From a bacterium ADurb.Bin243 (GTDB taxonomy: Bacteria > Muiribacteriota > UBA9980), in the NCBI GenBank assembly GCA_002069765.1, contig MWBZ01000001.1:1-64000 (forward strand): DNA of 64,000 bases, in the 5' to 3' direction. Positions 38,479-48,399 of this stretch are shown here, in pieces; positions within the stretch are counted from its first letter, which is position 1, and every line of letters begins with the position of its first letter. A program made the position numbers and the translations under genes. Under the pieces are notes generated by a model, which was given only the letters and a program-made list of their open reading frames with translations, ran no database searches and had not been told where the DNA came from.

Positions 38479-40098
38479 CTATTTATCGCAAGAACAATAG
38501 CATAAGTTAAAACTTTTATTGATAACCGGAAAATCCGGCACTATATCGCCTTTTACGGCGAAAGTGAGCGCGAGCCAGTTAGCGTACGAGGCCGAGCGGA
38601 TGTGATATCTGTAAATTTTAGACTCTTCGTCGAATATTATAAAATGCGTATGCTCGCCCCTGGGCGCTTCGGTTATGCCGAACGCCGGCTTGAAAGGCGC
38701 CGGTTTATCTATTTTAATCGAAACAGGGCCCGCTTTGAGCGAGGCGGCCGATTGCTCGATTATGCCCGCCGATTCTTTTATCTCGCCAAAACGCACGCTC
38801 ATCCTGGCGTAAACGTCAAGCTTATCGTGCAGTATTTCCTTGAAGTCGAGTTTGCCGTAAGTTTCATAGCTGAAAGCTTTTCTGGCGTCGCAGTGTATAT
38901 TGGACCCGCGCGCCCCCACGCCGACGACGCCTATCGCCCTGGCGGTCTTTGTAAAAAGCCGGCCGGTGGTTTCGACTCGTTCTAAAAAAGTGGTGCTGTT
39001 GTAAAGCATATCTTCGGCGACGGATATTTCTTTTTTTATCTTAAGCGCCGCGTTCAATAATTTTTTGATGGAATCGGCGCCGATATCGCGGCGCAGGCCG
39101 CCCGGCATATTGATGGAGCGGAAATATCTCGACCTTAAAACCTCGTACGCCGCGCTCATTACGTCTTCGCGCAGCCTTGAAATATAATTCGACGCATGAT
39201 AATAAGCCACGTCAACGGCGATACCCATAAGATCGGTCAGATGGCCCGATATCCTTTCGAGCTCCAGCAGAATTACCCTTATGGCGCGGGCGCGCTCGGG
39301 AACTTCGACCATATTTATTTTCTCGACAGCCTGCGAGTACGCGACCGAATGCGAAAGCGAGCACACGCCGCAAACGCGCTCGGAAATAAAATTAGCATTG
39401 AGAACGCCCATTCCCTCGGATATTTTCTCGAGCCCCTTATGCGTATAAAAAAGCTGGGCGTCCAGGTTGATTATATGCTCGCCGAAGCACGAAAACCGGA
39501 AATGGCCCGGTTCGATTATTCCCGCATGGATAGGGCCTACCGGCAATAAATACGTGCCGCCGCCCTGCACTTTATGATCGGTTTCTATTTTATTTACCGC
39601 GTCTATCTGCGTGGAAGCTATAAAATCTTTTCTCATCGGAAAAACGCTTTTAGGAAAATTATGATGGTGGACAAGGCCGGTGAGATCGAGATGATTTTGC
39701 GGATATATGCCGAACATATCGAAAATTTCGCGTTCATACCAGTTGGCGGCGAGGCATATATCGGTAATCGAATATATTTCAGGCTCGTCTTCGCTTACGC
39801 CGGTTACTATAACCAGAAGTTCTTTTGAAATTTCATCATGCTTAACGCCGCCCGGTATCCTGAACGCATAATAAATTTTATAGCGGTATTTTTTATCGGC
39901 GATAACGCCTTTCTGTGAATATTTCAATTCGTCCACGCATACCATGGTCATCAAGGTGCCGTTAAGCATAGAAACTACTTCGGTGACTATTTCATAGAGG
40001 TCGTTTTTATCCACTTCTATGTAAGTTTCACCGTAAGTGGTGTGCCTGACTTCTATTATGTGGTTTTTATATAAATTCAACAGTTCGTTTTTATTCAT
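38479..40098 (-). CDS. hyfG: NiFe-hydrogenase-4-type large subunit (NuoC-NuoD fusion)
   Basis: Residues 1-160 are NuoC-like (WYEREIFDMFGI) and about 170-539 NuoD/HyfG-like. The first metal-binding motif is intact (ERVCGVCSLSH). The C-terminal motif, DPCxxC in active NiFe hydrogenases, reads NLCYCSCDK at the very end: the first Cys aligns, but the second is displaced to a CxCxC pattern. The chain ends three residues later, with no cleavable extension. It may bind a different metal set or belong to the hydrogenase-related (Ehr) branch. It follows hyfF and precedes hyfI. Confidence 0.85.
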   Translation of the reverse strand: MNKNELLNLYKNHIIEVRHTTYGETYIEVDKNDLYEIVTEVVSMLNGTLMTMVCVDELKYSQKGVIADKKYRYKIYYAFRIPGGVKHDEISKELLVIVTGVSEDEPEIYSITDICLAANWYEREIFDMFGIYPQNHLDLTGLVHHHNFPKSVFPMRKDFIASTQIDAVNKIETDHKVQGGGTYLLPVGPIHAGIIEPGHFRFSCFGEHIINLDAQLFYTHKGLEKISEGMGVLNANFISERVCGVCSLSHSVAYSQAVEKINMVEVPERARAIRVILLELERISGHLTDLMGIAVDVAYYHASNYISRLREDVMSAAYEVLRSRYFRSINMPGGLRRDIGADSIKKLLNAALKIKKEISVAEDMLYNSTTFLERVETTGRLFTKTARAIGVVGVGARGSNIHCDARKAFSYETYGKLDFKEILHDKLDVYARMSVRFGEIKESAGIIEQSAASLKAGPVSIKIDKPAPFKPAFGITEAPRGEHTHFIIFDEESKIYRYHIRSASYANWLALTFAVKGDIVPDFPVINKSFNLCYCSCDK

Positions 40099-40136
40099 CT
40101 ACTCACCTTCTATAAGCCTCGTAAATTCAGGTATTT

Positions 40137-41687
40137 CTATAAACCCGGCGTCATCAGCAGCGCTACCGCCTGCGCCATCGCTTCTTTAAGGGCCGAAATC
40201 ATATATATGCCGCTTACGGCGGAAATAACGAATAAAATGGCTATCGCCAGCTTCATTTTAAAGCCTACGTTTACATCCAGCGCCCTGCATCCCGCCGTGG
40301 CGCGGTTGCAGTTTTCGCATTCGAACGCTTCTTCGGCGTGGCATTTAGCGTAATGGCCGAAAGTCATCTTGCTCAGATGGTTTAAAAAGCCTATAAATAT
40401 AAGCGAAAGGCATATCAGATAAAGGGCCGCAGCCAGATATTTTTTGGCCGTCAGCCCCACGAACAGCACCATGAGTTCAGAGAAGAAAATACCGAAAGGC
40501 GGCATTCCGCAAAGCCCCAGGCCGCCGATAAATACGGCCACCGCCAGAAATTTATGGTGCTCGAAAAGCCCTTTTATTTTAGTTATTTCATTTGTCTTAT
40601 ATACGGAAATAATAGAGCCGGCCGTTAAAAACATAAGAGATTTTAATACGGCGTGATAAAAAGTATGGTAAAAAACGGCTATAAGGCCGAACGGCCCGCC
40701 GAAACCCAGCGCCAGATAAATTATTCCGGTATGCTCGATCGACGAATACGCCACGAGCCTTTTAATATCGTTTTGCAGCACTATAAACGGAAACGCCACG
40801 AAAAGCGATAAAAGCCCGAAAACGATGAAATAATCCGAAGCGAAATTCTGGCCAGTCGAAAGCCGGGCGATATGCTCGAAGCGTATGAGCGAATAAGTGG
40901 AACACGCCGAAAGCACGCCGGAAAGCATGGCCGATACGGGAGCGGGCGACTGCGAATACGCGTCGGGAAGCCATGTGTGCATCGGGGCCAGGCCCGCTTT
41001 TGTTCCATAGCCTATTAAAACGAACACGAAAGAAAATTTCATTATGGATAAGTCGGCGAACTTTCCGGCCGTTGAAAGCAGCGAATAATCGAGCGACAAC
41101 CCCGGCACTTTCGAACTTATTATAGCGTAATTTAAAAGCACTATGCCGAAAAGCGAAAGCGCTATGGCTACCGTGCATATTATAAGATATTTCCACGCGG
41201 CTTCCGCCGATTCGCGGGTATTGTAAAAGCCTACGAGAAGCGCCGATACCAGCGTGGTGGCTTCGACGCTCGCCCACATAAGGCCTATGTTGTTTATAAA
41301 AACCACCAGCATCATGGCGGATACGAATAAAAAGCCCCTGAAATAATAGTCCGACACCTTGCGTTCCGATATCACCCTGCGTTTGAGCTCGCTTTCGAGA
41401 TAATCGCCTGAATATATTGAAGTTATAAAAAATATCAGCGATATTAAAAACGCCATAAACGCCGAAAGATGGTCGGCATAAAATAACCCGTCGCCGAATA
41501 TAGGCGATTTAAGGGTTTTACTCGCGAGCGTCCCGACGCCGGTTAAAAACATGTAAGATATCGCCAGCAATACAAAAGAAGCCGCCATGGAAAAATATTC
41601 CACAATCACACACCGCCTGATCGCCTTTGTTATAAGGGCAAAGGCCACGGGCAGAAATATTAAATAAAGATGTATATTTTCATACAT
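40137..41687 (-). CDS. hyfF: Hydrogenase-4 component F-like antiporter subunit (NuoL/M family)
   Basis: The 516-residue product has about 14 membrane helices and proton-pumping motifs: Glu in MWASVEATTLVSALLV, Lys in YGTKAGLAPMHTWLPDAYS, QSPAPVSAMLSGV and the C-terminal SELMVLFVG. It is probably a proton- or sodium-translocating subunit of the membrane hydrogenase-like complex. The cytoplasmic loop near residue 450 holds a Cys-rich segment (CHAEEAFECENCNRATAGC) not expected in this family. Confidence 0.9.
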   Translation of the reverse strand: MYENIHLYLIFLPVAFALITKAIRRCVIVEYFSMAASFVLLAISYMFLTGVGTLASKTLKSPIFGDGLFYADHLSAFMAFLISLIFFITSIYSGDYLESELKRRVISERKVSDYYFRGFLFVSAMMLVVFINNIGLMWASVEATTLVSALLVGFYNTRESAEAAWKYLIICTVAIALSLFGIVLLNYAIISSKVPGLSLDYSLLSTAGKFADLSIMKFSFVFVLIGYGTKAGLAPMHTWLPDAYSQSPAPVSAMLSGVLSACSTYSLIRFEHIARLSTGQNFASDYFIVFGLLSLFVAFPFIVLQNDIKRLVAYSSIEHTGIIYLALGFGGPFGLIAVFYHTFYHAVLKSLMFLTAGSIISVYKTNEITKIKGLFEHHKFLAVAVFIGGLGLCGMPPFGIFFSELMVLFVGLTAKKYLAAALYLICLSLIFIGFLNHLSKMTFGHYAKCHAEEAFECENCNRATAGCRALDVNVGFKMKLAIAILFVISAVSGIYMISALKEAMAQAVALLMTPGL

Positions 41688-41717
41688 TGAAATTCACTTC
41701 CGTCATTATTGATAAAA

Positions 41718-42386
41718 TTAATATTTGAGCAAGTTCAGTTTTTCCGTATCCAGCGTATCGAAAGAGCGGCTTATCTTGCTGCTTAAAACGCCCATCAGCA
41801 CCACGCCCACTATTACATCGAAAAAAGCTCCCAGCTCTACTATCAGCGGCATTCCGTAAGTGGTGGCTATGCCGGCGAGAAAAAGGCCGTTTTCTATTAT
41901 TAATATTCCTATAATCTGCGTAAGAGCGAACGTCCGGTTGATCATAAGCAAAAGCCCTATTAAAATAAGAGAAAGCGAGCAATTAAGGGCGGTCCTGGTC
42001 AGCGGGCCGGCGTGTACGCTTATGGGGTGGAGTATATAAAACGAAAATATTATCAGCACACCTGAAAGCATTAGCGCGGTAGGTATTTTGAAAAATTTTT
42101 CGCCGTCTTTGACTACCATGGTTTTTCTTGAAATATATAATAAAAAAAGCGGTATCAGCAGGCATTTCACGCCGAAGGTAAGCCCGGCGGCAAAATAAAG
42201 ATGCTCGTTATTGAACGCCTTTCCTATTTGAACGCATATAAGCGTTAGCGCTAACGACTGAAAGAAATACGCCGTTATCTGCGATCTGATGCGGCGGAAA
42301 ACGACCGACATGATCGCAGTGAGCAATAAAAATGTGTTGAGTATATTTACGTTTTGAAGCACCGCCTGGGATAATTCACCGTGCAT
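41718..42386 (-). CDS. hyfE: Hydrogenase-4 component E-like membrane subunit
   Basis: The 222-residue product has about seven membrane helices, with IGILIIENGLFLAGIATTYG and LGAFFDVIVGVVLMGVL, characteristic of the NuoK-like end of HyfE. It lies between hyfC and hyfF as in other Hyf-type operons. Confidence 0.87.
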   Translation of the reverse strand: MHGELSQAVLQNVNILNTFLLLTAIMSVVFRRIRSQITAYFFQSLALTLICVQIGKAFNNEHLYFAAGLTFGVKCLLIPLFLLYISRKTMVVKDGEKFFKIPTALMLSGVLIIFSFYILHPISVHAGPLTRTALNCSLSLILIGLLLMINRTFALTQIIGILIIENGLFLAGIATTYGMPLIVELGAFFDVIVGVVLMGVLSSKISRSFDTLDTEKLNLLKY

Positions 42387-42408
42387 AATCAGCCTCCGAA
42401 TATCTATA

Positions 42409-43368
42409 TCAGCTTTTTACAATATTGGTTATAATGCTCGTCAACGCCAGCACGAAAGATATGCCTATCAAATCCGGGACCTGGAAAAGCCTGGATTTAG
42501 ATATGGACGATTCAAACACTCCGACTATTACCGAAAAAATTAGTATTTTAATTAAAAACGCCGCCGCGCTTAACGCGAGCGCTCCGGCCGTAAAGCCCGT
42601 CATCATGTAGTACGGGAAAAATATATTGATTATAAGCGTGAAAAGAGCCGCCTGCTTTATATATGAAGCAAGCTGCACCATGGCCAGATACTTTCCCGAA
42701 TATTCGAGTATCATGCCTTCGTGGATCATGGTAAGCTCGAGATGAGTGGCCGGGTTATCGAACGGCACGCGGCCGGTTTCGGCTATCACTATCAAAAAAA
42801 GCGCGAATAGAACGAATAAATTTTCGGCCGTAAACATGGCGTTGTGAGCGTTGGCGACCGAAGACATGATATTGGACAAATTAGTGGACTTCTGCGTTAT
42901 AGCTATGGACATAAAGCATAAAATAATGGAAGGCTCCGAAATGGAACATACCATCATTTCGCGCGAAGAAGCCATGCCGCCGAACGCTGAAGCCGTATCC
43001 ATGGCGGACAGCGTAAGAAAAAAACGGGCGAGCGCGAAAAGGTAGATGATCAGTATAATATCGGCCATCGAAGAAAAACTATATTTATACGACAGCGAAG
43101 GTATTAAAAACGCCGCAAGTGAAAAAGCCGCCACCATAACGTAAGGGGCCGCAAAAAAAAGCCACGACGCCGTGCCGGAAACGACGGAATCCTTTTTTAA
43201 GTATTTAAAAAGATCATAGTAGGGCTGCAATATGGGCGGCCCCTGCCGGAACTGGCAAACCGCCTTCACTTTTTTTATGACGCCGCTTATCAACGGCGAA
43301 ACCGCCACTAAAATTAAAGTCTGGACTATGGATATTATTAAAATTTCATTGTTCATATTTAGACTCAC
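42409..43368 (-). CDS. hyfC: Hydrogenase-4 component C-like subunit (NuoH family)
   Basis: The 319-residue product has about eight membrane helices. It carries the NuoH-type RQGPPILQPYYDLFKYLKK loop and ETGRVPFDNPATHLELTM, which connect the hydrophilic arm to the membrane arm. The GTG start at 43368 is favoured because GGAG lies 8 nt before it; the ATG four codons later lacks a nearby site. Confidence 0.9.
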   Translation of the reverse strand: MSLNMNNEILIISIVQTLILVAVSPLISGVIKKVKAVCQFRQGPPILQPYYDLFKYLKKDSVVSGTASWLFFAAPYVMVAAFSLAAFLIPSLSYKYSFSSMADIILIIYLFALARFFLTLSAMDTASAFGGMASSREMMVCSISEPSIILCFMSIAITQKSTNLSNIMSSVANAHNAMFTAENLFVLFALFLIVIAETGRVPFDNPATHLELTMIHEGMILEYSGKYLAMVQLASYIKQAALFTLIINIFFPYYMMTGFTAGALALSAAAFLIKILIFSVIVGVFESSISKSRLFQVPDLIGISFVLALTSIITNIVKS

Positions 43369-43446
43369 TCAATAAACTCCGTAAAGATTTATAAAAATAT
43401 TTAATTAACCGCCCGGCCGGTCTTTTTAATTAAAGCCGCCGCCGCT

Positions 43447-45543
43447 TTACATCCTGACGCTCAGAAGCGCAAGAAGCAAAGTTATGAATATATATAAAAG
43501 ATAAACGTGAACGTAGCCGAGCTGTAATCTTTTAAGGCGCTTCGCAGACCTTATAAGTAATTTGATAAACGGCCTGTAAAGCCATTTTTCAAAAAACATG
43601 GTGGCGGTCTGGCTGTAATCGACCTTTTTGACAATCAGCCGGTCTTCGTTATGCATGGTCTTTATTTCCGTCTGGGGCATGTAAATATTTTTAAACACCA
43701 GCATGATAGGCTGCGTATAAGATTCCGGCGTATATTCCATTATGGAATTTATGTCCGCGCCGCAGCTCCATGTTTCATATACCCTGAGTTTACGGCGGGG
43801 CAGCACGTAATTAAATAAAAATATTACCGCTATTATAAATACTATTAGCATGGTAAAAACCGACTGCGGTGATATGGACGAAAGCTGGCTGGAAACCGGA
43901 ACTATAAAAAGCGAGTTGGGGCTGAAAAGCCCTATGTCGAGCCCGGAAACCGGCATCAGGGCGAAAAGCGGCCCGCCGAGAGCCGAAAGGAACACCGGCG
44001 AAAAAATGCCGAGTATAAAACACATAACGGCGGCCGCGAGCATCGGAAGACGCATGGAAAGCGGAACTTCTTTTACTTCATGCTTAAATTTATCGGCGTT
44101 GCGGCGCTTAGCCAGAAATATTGAAAAGAACATGCGCACCGCGCCGGTAAGCGCCAGGGCCGAAGAAAAAGCCAGGGCCGCGCCGCAAACGGGCATAATG
44201 ATTTTAATAAAAGCCTGCGGGTCTTTTAGCGTAAGTAAAATCGACTGAAAAACCATCCACTCCGAAATAAAACCCGCCATAGGAGGAAGGGCGGCCATGC
44301 TCATAACGCCCGCCATAAAATAAGCCGAAGTATGCGGCAGCTGCTTTATAAAGCCTCCCATATCGTCCATATTTTTTGCGTGCGAACTATATATGACCGA
44401 CCCGGCGCCCATAAATAAAAGCGATTTAAACAACGCGTGCGCGCTTATATGATAAAACGCGGCGCAAATGGCGAAAGCCGCGGAAACCGGATAATTTTGC
44501 GAAAGAAGTATGACCGCGCACGATATGGCTATGAATATAATTCCGATGTTTTCCACCGTTGAAAACGCCAGGCATTTTTTAAGATCGGATTCCACTATAG
44601 AGTACATAATTCCGATAACGGCCGTTATGGAGCCTATTACAAGCAAAATAACGCCCGAAGCCAGGTTCGCGCCGTTTAAGAACATAAACAGGCATTTCAT
44701 GAAAGCGAAAAGCGATACCTTAACCATGACGCCCGACATAAGCGCGGAAACATGAGAAGGCGCCTGGGGATGAGCGAGCGGCAGCCATATATGAAGCGGC
44801 ATTATGCCGGCCTTAGTTCCGAATCCTATCAAAATAAGGAAGAACATGAAAAGCTTTTCTGAATCGGAAAGCCCGTGTCCGAAATTTTGATATGCTGAAA
44901 AATCGAACGAACCGGTATGAACGAAAAGCAGGCCGAAAAAAACGAAGAGAAAAGCCGTGCCGAAATGCGTCATTACAAGATACGTGAACCCCGCCGTCCT
45001 CGTTTTAGGATTTTCATGATCGCTCATAACCAGAAGATACGAAAATAAAGACATAAGTTCCCACGAACAAAGAAATAAAATGGAATGGTTCGAAACTACC
45101 ACCATAGTCATGGCGAAAATAAAAAGAGGATAAATGCCCGATATTATAGCTATTTTAGCGAAACGGGAATAAAGCACCTGCGACGCCATATATTCGTTGA
45201 GATAAGAGCGCGAATAAAGGGCGGCGAGCGACGAAATAAAATAAATTATCAATAAAAAAAGAGCGGCGTACGGGCATATTTTAATGCTAAAATCATCCGC
45301 CGGAGAGATCCTGGCTATAAATTCCGAAAGCGAGCCTATCGAAAACGAATAAATGACGGTTGTTTTTGCGGCAAGCGCCATAATGGCCATAACCGAACCG
45401 CAAACCCCGGCGAAAATATTCAATACAGAAGTCATTCTAATTATCTGGCGCTCGTTTTTATGCAGCAAAAGCACCGATAAAAAACTGGCTAAATATGTAA
45501 AACTTGAAATGAAAAACAATAACAATGCCGTTTTTTCGGCCAT
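43447..45543 (-). CDS. hyfB: Hydrogenase-4 component B-like antiporter subunit
   Basis: The 698-residue product (ATG at 45543 after GGGGGAAG) is a NuoL/M-type membrane protein with Glu in FLCSWELMSLFSYLLV, Lys in FGTKAGIMPLHIWLP, HPQAPSHVSALMSGVMVK and a long C-terminal extension typical of HyfB/HycC. It is the first gene of a six-gene module (B-C-E-F-G-I). The module lacks formate dehydrogenase, HyfR and maturation genes nearby. Confidence 0.9.
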   Translation of the reverse strand: MAEKTALLLFFISSFTYLASFLSVLLLHKNERQIIRMTSVLNIFAGVCGSVMAIMALAAKTTVIYSFSIGSLSEFIARISPADDFSIKICPYAALFLLIIYFISSLAALYSRSYLNEYMASQVLYSRFAKIAIISGIYPLFIFAMTMVVVSNHSILFLCSWELMSLFSYLLVMSDHENPKTRTAGFTYLVMTHFGTAFLFVFFGLLFVHTGSFDFSAYQNFGHGLSDSEKLFMFFLILIGFGTKAGIMPLHIWLPLAHPQAPSHVSALMSGVMVKVSLFAFMKCLFMFLNGANLASGVILLVIGSITAVIGIMYSIVESDLKKCLAFSTVENIGIIFIAISCAVILLSQNYPVSAAFAICAAFYHISAHALFKSLLFMGAGSVIYSSHAKNMDDMGGFIKQLPHTSAYFMAGVMSMAALPPMAGFISEWMVFQSILLTLKDPQAFIKIIMPVCGAALAFSSALALTGAVRMFFSIFLAKRRNADKFKHEVKEVPLSMRLPMLAAAVMCFILGIFSPVFLSALGGPLFALMPVSGLDIGLFSPNSLFIVPVSSQLSSISPQSVFTMLIVFIIAVIFLFNYVLPRRKLRVYETWSCGADINSIMEYTPESYTQPIMLVFKNIYMPQTEIKTMHNEDRLIVKKVDYSQTATMFFEKWLYRPFIKLLIRSAKRLKRLQLGYVHVYLLYIFITLLLALLSVRM

Positions 45544-45739
45544 TATCAACTTCCCCCCGCATATATGTCAAATTGAAAATATAATAGTAATTATTTAAGA
45601 AAAGAGATAATAAAAATTTATAATTAAATTAATATTATTAATCGGAAAAAAATATATTGAAAACGACCTATTTTATTACATCACCAGGATTCATTTAAAT
45701 AAAAAAACGGAATTTAATAAACACGGAAATATTGTTTGA

Positions 45740-45768
45740 ATTTTATCACATAAAATCGTAAAATGCAA
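45740..45768 (-). promoter_or_regulatory. Candidate promoter of the hyf-type operon
   Basis: On the minus strand TTGCAT, a 17-bp spacer and TAAAAT lie about 200 bp before hyfB. The rest of the 45544-45857 intergenic stretch is AT-rich with no other feature seen. The -10 context ATGTGATAAAAT is the same 12-mer as at the acyl-CoA operon promoter. Confidence 0.55.
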
Positions 45769-45857
45769 TAAAAATTAATATTAATAATAGCTTAAGTTAA
45801 TATTAATATTAATTTAAATGTATTTTTTATATTCAGAACGGAGTATTACTGTTTTTA

Positions 45858-47636
45858 TTAAAGGATTTTATAGAGCAGCACGGGCTTTTCTTTGCCTTTG
45901 ACGCTTATCGGCGGGCATTTTTCAGTATTTATCGAAGATTTCAAATCATTATCGAGGTTTTCGATAACGCTCTCGCTGACTAGTATATCCGAGCCGAAAC
46001 TTTTATTTTCGGTCTCTATCCTCGAAGCCACGTTTACCGTATCGCCTATGACCGTATATTCCAGACGGCTTTTGGTGCCTATATTACCGGCCACGAGAAT
46101 GCCGGTATGTATTCCGACGCCAAACCTCACTTCAAAACCATATTTTTTGGAGGAATTGAATTCCTTGAGTTTTTCACGCATTCCTACGGCGCTTTTAACC
46201 GCGTCGGCGACGTGGTTTTCGGAGCCGAGGTGAGGGCTGTAAATAGCCATGACGGCGTCTCCTATGAATTTATTTATGACGCCGTGGTTCTGGATTATAG
46301 GCTCGGATATATAAGAAAAATATTCGTTCAAAAAATCTACGACTTCGCGGGCCGTCATCTTTTCGCTCATCGAAGTGAAATTCCTGATATCCGAAAATAA
46401 TACCGTGGCGTTTATATCCTCGCCGCCGAGATCTATTTTATTGGTTTCTATAAGGTGTTTTGCAATTTCAATTGAAACGTACTTTCCAAACGTCTCGCGC
46501 AGCTTTTCACGGTCGGTAAGCCCGTCGATCATCAGGTTAAAATTATATTTGAGCTTTCCTATTTCATCCGATGAAAGCACCGTGGTTTTTACGTTGAAAT
46601 CGCCGCCGGCGAGACGCTCCATTTTTTTCACCAGCTCGTCTATAGGCCTTTGTATGCTCCTGTACAGCATTTCAATATATCCTATCGCGTAGCAAAGCGA
46701 AATGAAAGCTATCGCCAGAAGATTGTACTTGCTTATCAGTATCGGATAAAATATTTCTTTGAGCTTCGAAATATTATTGGCCGCGATAATGCCTTCTATA
46801 TCGGCTTCCGGTATTAAAAAAGCGAAACATACTATAATTATCATGGGTATGACCAGAAGGTTGAGAATAGTCATAAATAGCCGCGTGCGAAGGCTTAACT
46901 GAAGCCCTTCTTTTTTAGTGTAAAGGTCCGCGCCGCTGTAAAAAATATCGGCTACTTTAGTGAATAAAAAAGGCTCCAGATATATGATGCTGAAATAAAT
47001 TCCGTAATAACAGCCGAATGCCGACGGCAGAGCGTTATAAAGCATAAAATCGGCTATCGAAAAAGACGCATACTTATAAAATGCAATAAATTCCCTGCAA
47101 AAGTTTATAAGCATTAAAATTATAAAATAAGCGCATATCGTTTTATAAATGCCGTTAAATCTGTCTATCGCCACAAGCCTTTCGCTTTCGACGCCTTTAA
47201 CGGTAAAATTATATATAGGCTTTATCCTCAAAATAAACCATATAAAAATCACGATATATATAAGCCCCGAAAAACCCGCCCCTACCATTATAACGCCGCG
47301 TTTGGGCCGCCCGGAATTTTCTTTATTTCCCGCCTCTACAAAAGGTTTTGAATCTTTATCAGAACGCGCGGCAACTTTGCTTTCGACGGAGGTTTCTTCA
47401 GTTCCGGCTACGCCGGAAGCGAAATCCTGCGGGCCTTTATCGCTCACGGCGCGCCTGTCGCTTATAGAAATTTTAACCGGGCCGTTACTTACGTTAACCG
47501 AAAGGTAAGAGCCCTTGAAATAACTCTGCAGCAAAACCTGGAGCGCAGAATGAAAAGCCGCCGAAAACGTTACGGCAAAAAACATCCCGAACAGCACATG
47601 ACGATAAAACGATATTTTCTTTCTGGGTTTTTCCAT
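45858..47636 (-). CDS. Membrane-bound class III adenylate cyclase with HAMP domain
   Basis: The 592-residue product has an N-terminal membrane helix, an exported segment of about 80 residues, then several more membrane helices, a HAMP-type linker (RPIDELVKKMERLAGGDFNV, about 335-385) and a C-terminal cyclase domain. The metal-binding Asp residues (LFSDIRNFT and NKFIGDAVMA), the Lys in NKFIGD, the Asp of TVIGDTVNVASRIE and the Arg region are all present, favouring ATP as substrate. It would turn an envelope signal into cAMP. It is a single gene, upstream of hyfB's promoter region on the same strand. Confidence 0.9.
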   Translation of the reverse strand: MEKPRKKISFYRHVLFGMFFAVTFSAAFHSALQVLLQSYFKGSYLSVNVSNGPVKISISDRRAVSDKGPQDFASGVAGTEETSVESKVAARSDKDSKPFVEAGNKENSGRPKRGVIMVGAGFSGLIYIVIFIWFILRIKPIYNFTVKGVESERLVAIDRFNGIYKTICAYFIILMLINFCREFIAFYKYASFSIADFMLYNALPSAFGCYYGIYFSIIYLEPFLFTKVADIFYSGADLYTKKEGLQLSLRTRLFMTILNLLVIPMIIIVCFAFLIPEADIEGIIAANNISKLKEIFYPILISKYNLLAIAFISLCYAIGYIEMLYRSIQRPIDELVKKMERLAGGDFNVKTTVLSSDEIGKLKYNFNLMIDGLTDREKLRETFGKYVSIEIAKHLIETNKIDLGGEDINATVLFSDIRNFTSMSEKMTAREVVDFLNEYFSYISEPIIQNHGVINKFIGDAVMAIYSPHLGSENHVADAVKSAVGMREKLKEFNSSKKYGFEVRFGVGIHTGILVAGNIGTKSRLEYTVIGDTVNVASRIETENKSFGSDILVSESVIENLDNDLKSSINTEKCPPISVKGKEKPVLLYKIL

Positions 47637-47685
47637 GATTTTACCTTTTGAAAGCCTTACTCAATCATATTATATTACCGGAGCA

Positions 47686-48399
47686 TTATATATTTTCCTT
47701 GCATAAGATCTGCTTCAGCTCGTCTGAACTCAATTCGCGGTATTCGCCGGGCATGAGCATTTCGGGCAAACCGAAGTTGCCTATTTTAATGCGCTTTAAA
47801 TATGTGACACGGTTTCCTATCGCTTCTAACATTAATTTTATCTGATGATATTTTCCTTCGTGAATGGTTATTTCAAGCTTCTGCTCGCCGAGCCTGCGCA
47901 CTTTTGACGGAAGCGTCGTGTAATCGCCGATTTTAACGCCCTTCATGAGTTTTTGAATCTCTTTGTCGCTGAGCATTCCGACGAATTCCACATAGTAAGT
48001 CTTGGGTATGTGCTTTTTCGGCGTTATAACGTTGTGACAGAAATCGCCGTCGTCGGTAAGTATCAATAAGCCCTCCGAATCAGCGTCCAGACGCCCCACT
48101 GGAAAGAGTTTGCGAGCGCGCATGAATTCGTCGAGATAATCGGTTATTATAGTGCCGTCTTCTTCCTCGTCGGTAGTACATATGCAGTTTTTAGGCTTGT
48201 TGATAACCACGTAAACGTTCTTTTTAAAGTTTAACGGCTGACTCTCAAATAAAACCCTGTCTTTTTCCTCGTCTATTTTTACGTCGTCGCAGCGCACCTG
48301 TATGTCGTTAACGCAAACAAGCCCCTGCCTTATATAACGCTTTACTTCGCTTCTGGTGCCGAGTCCGCACATGGCCATATATTTATCCAGTCTGATCAT
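47686..48399 (-). CDS. RsuA/RluB-family 16S/23S rRNA pseudouridine synthase
   Basis: ATG at 48399 is chosen because S4 domains of this family begin with IRLDKYMA; the open frame upstream is not protein-like. The 237-residue product has an S4 RNA-binding domain (1-60) and a synthase domain with the catalytic Asp in GRLDADSEGLLILTDDG. The size and sequence suit RsuA/RluB; which rRNA position is modified cannot be decided here. Confidence 0.9.
   Translation of the reverse strand: MIRLDKYMAMCGLGTRSEVKRYIRQGLVCVNDIQVRCDDVKIDEEKDRVLFESQPLNFKKNVYVVINKPKNCICTTDEEEDGTIITDYLDEFMRARKLFPVGRLDADSEGLLILTDDGDFCHNVITPKKHIPKTYYVEFVGMLSDKEIQKLMKGVKIGDYTTLPSKVRRLGEQKLEITIHEGKYHQIKLMLEAIGNRVTYLKRIKIGNFGLPEMLMPGEYRELSSDELKQILCKENI

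Noticed and set aside
40137-45543. Mrp-type antiporter or respiratory complex I operon
   Set aside because: Gene order B-C-E-F-G-I with HyfE and NuoC-NuoD fusion matches hydrogenase-4-type complexes; the NADH module and Mrp small subunits are missing.
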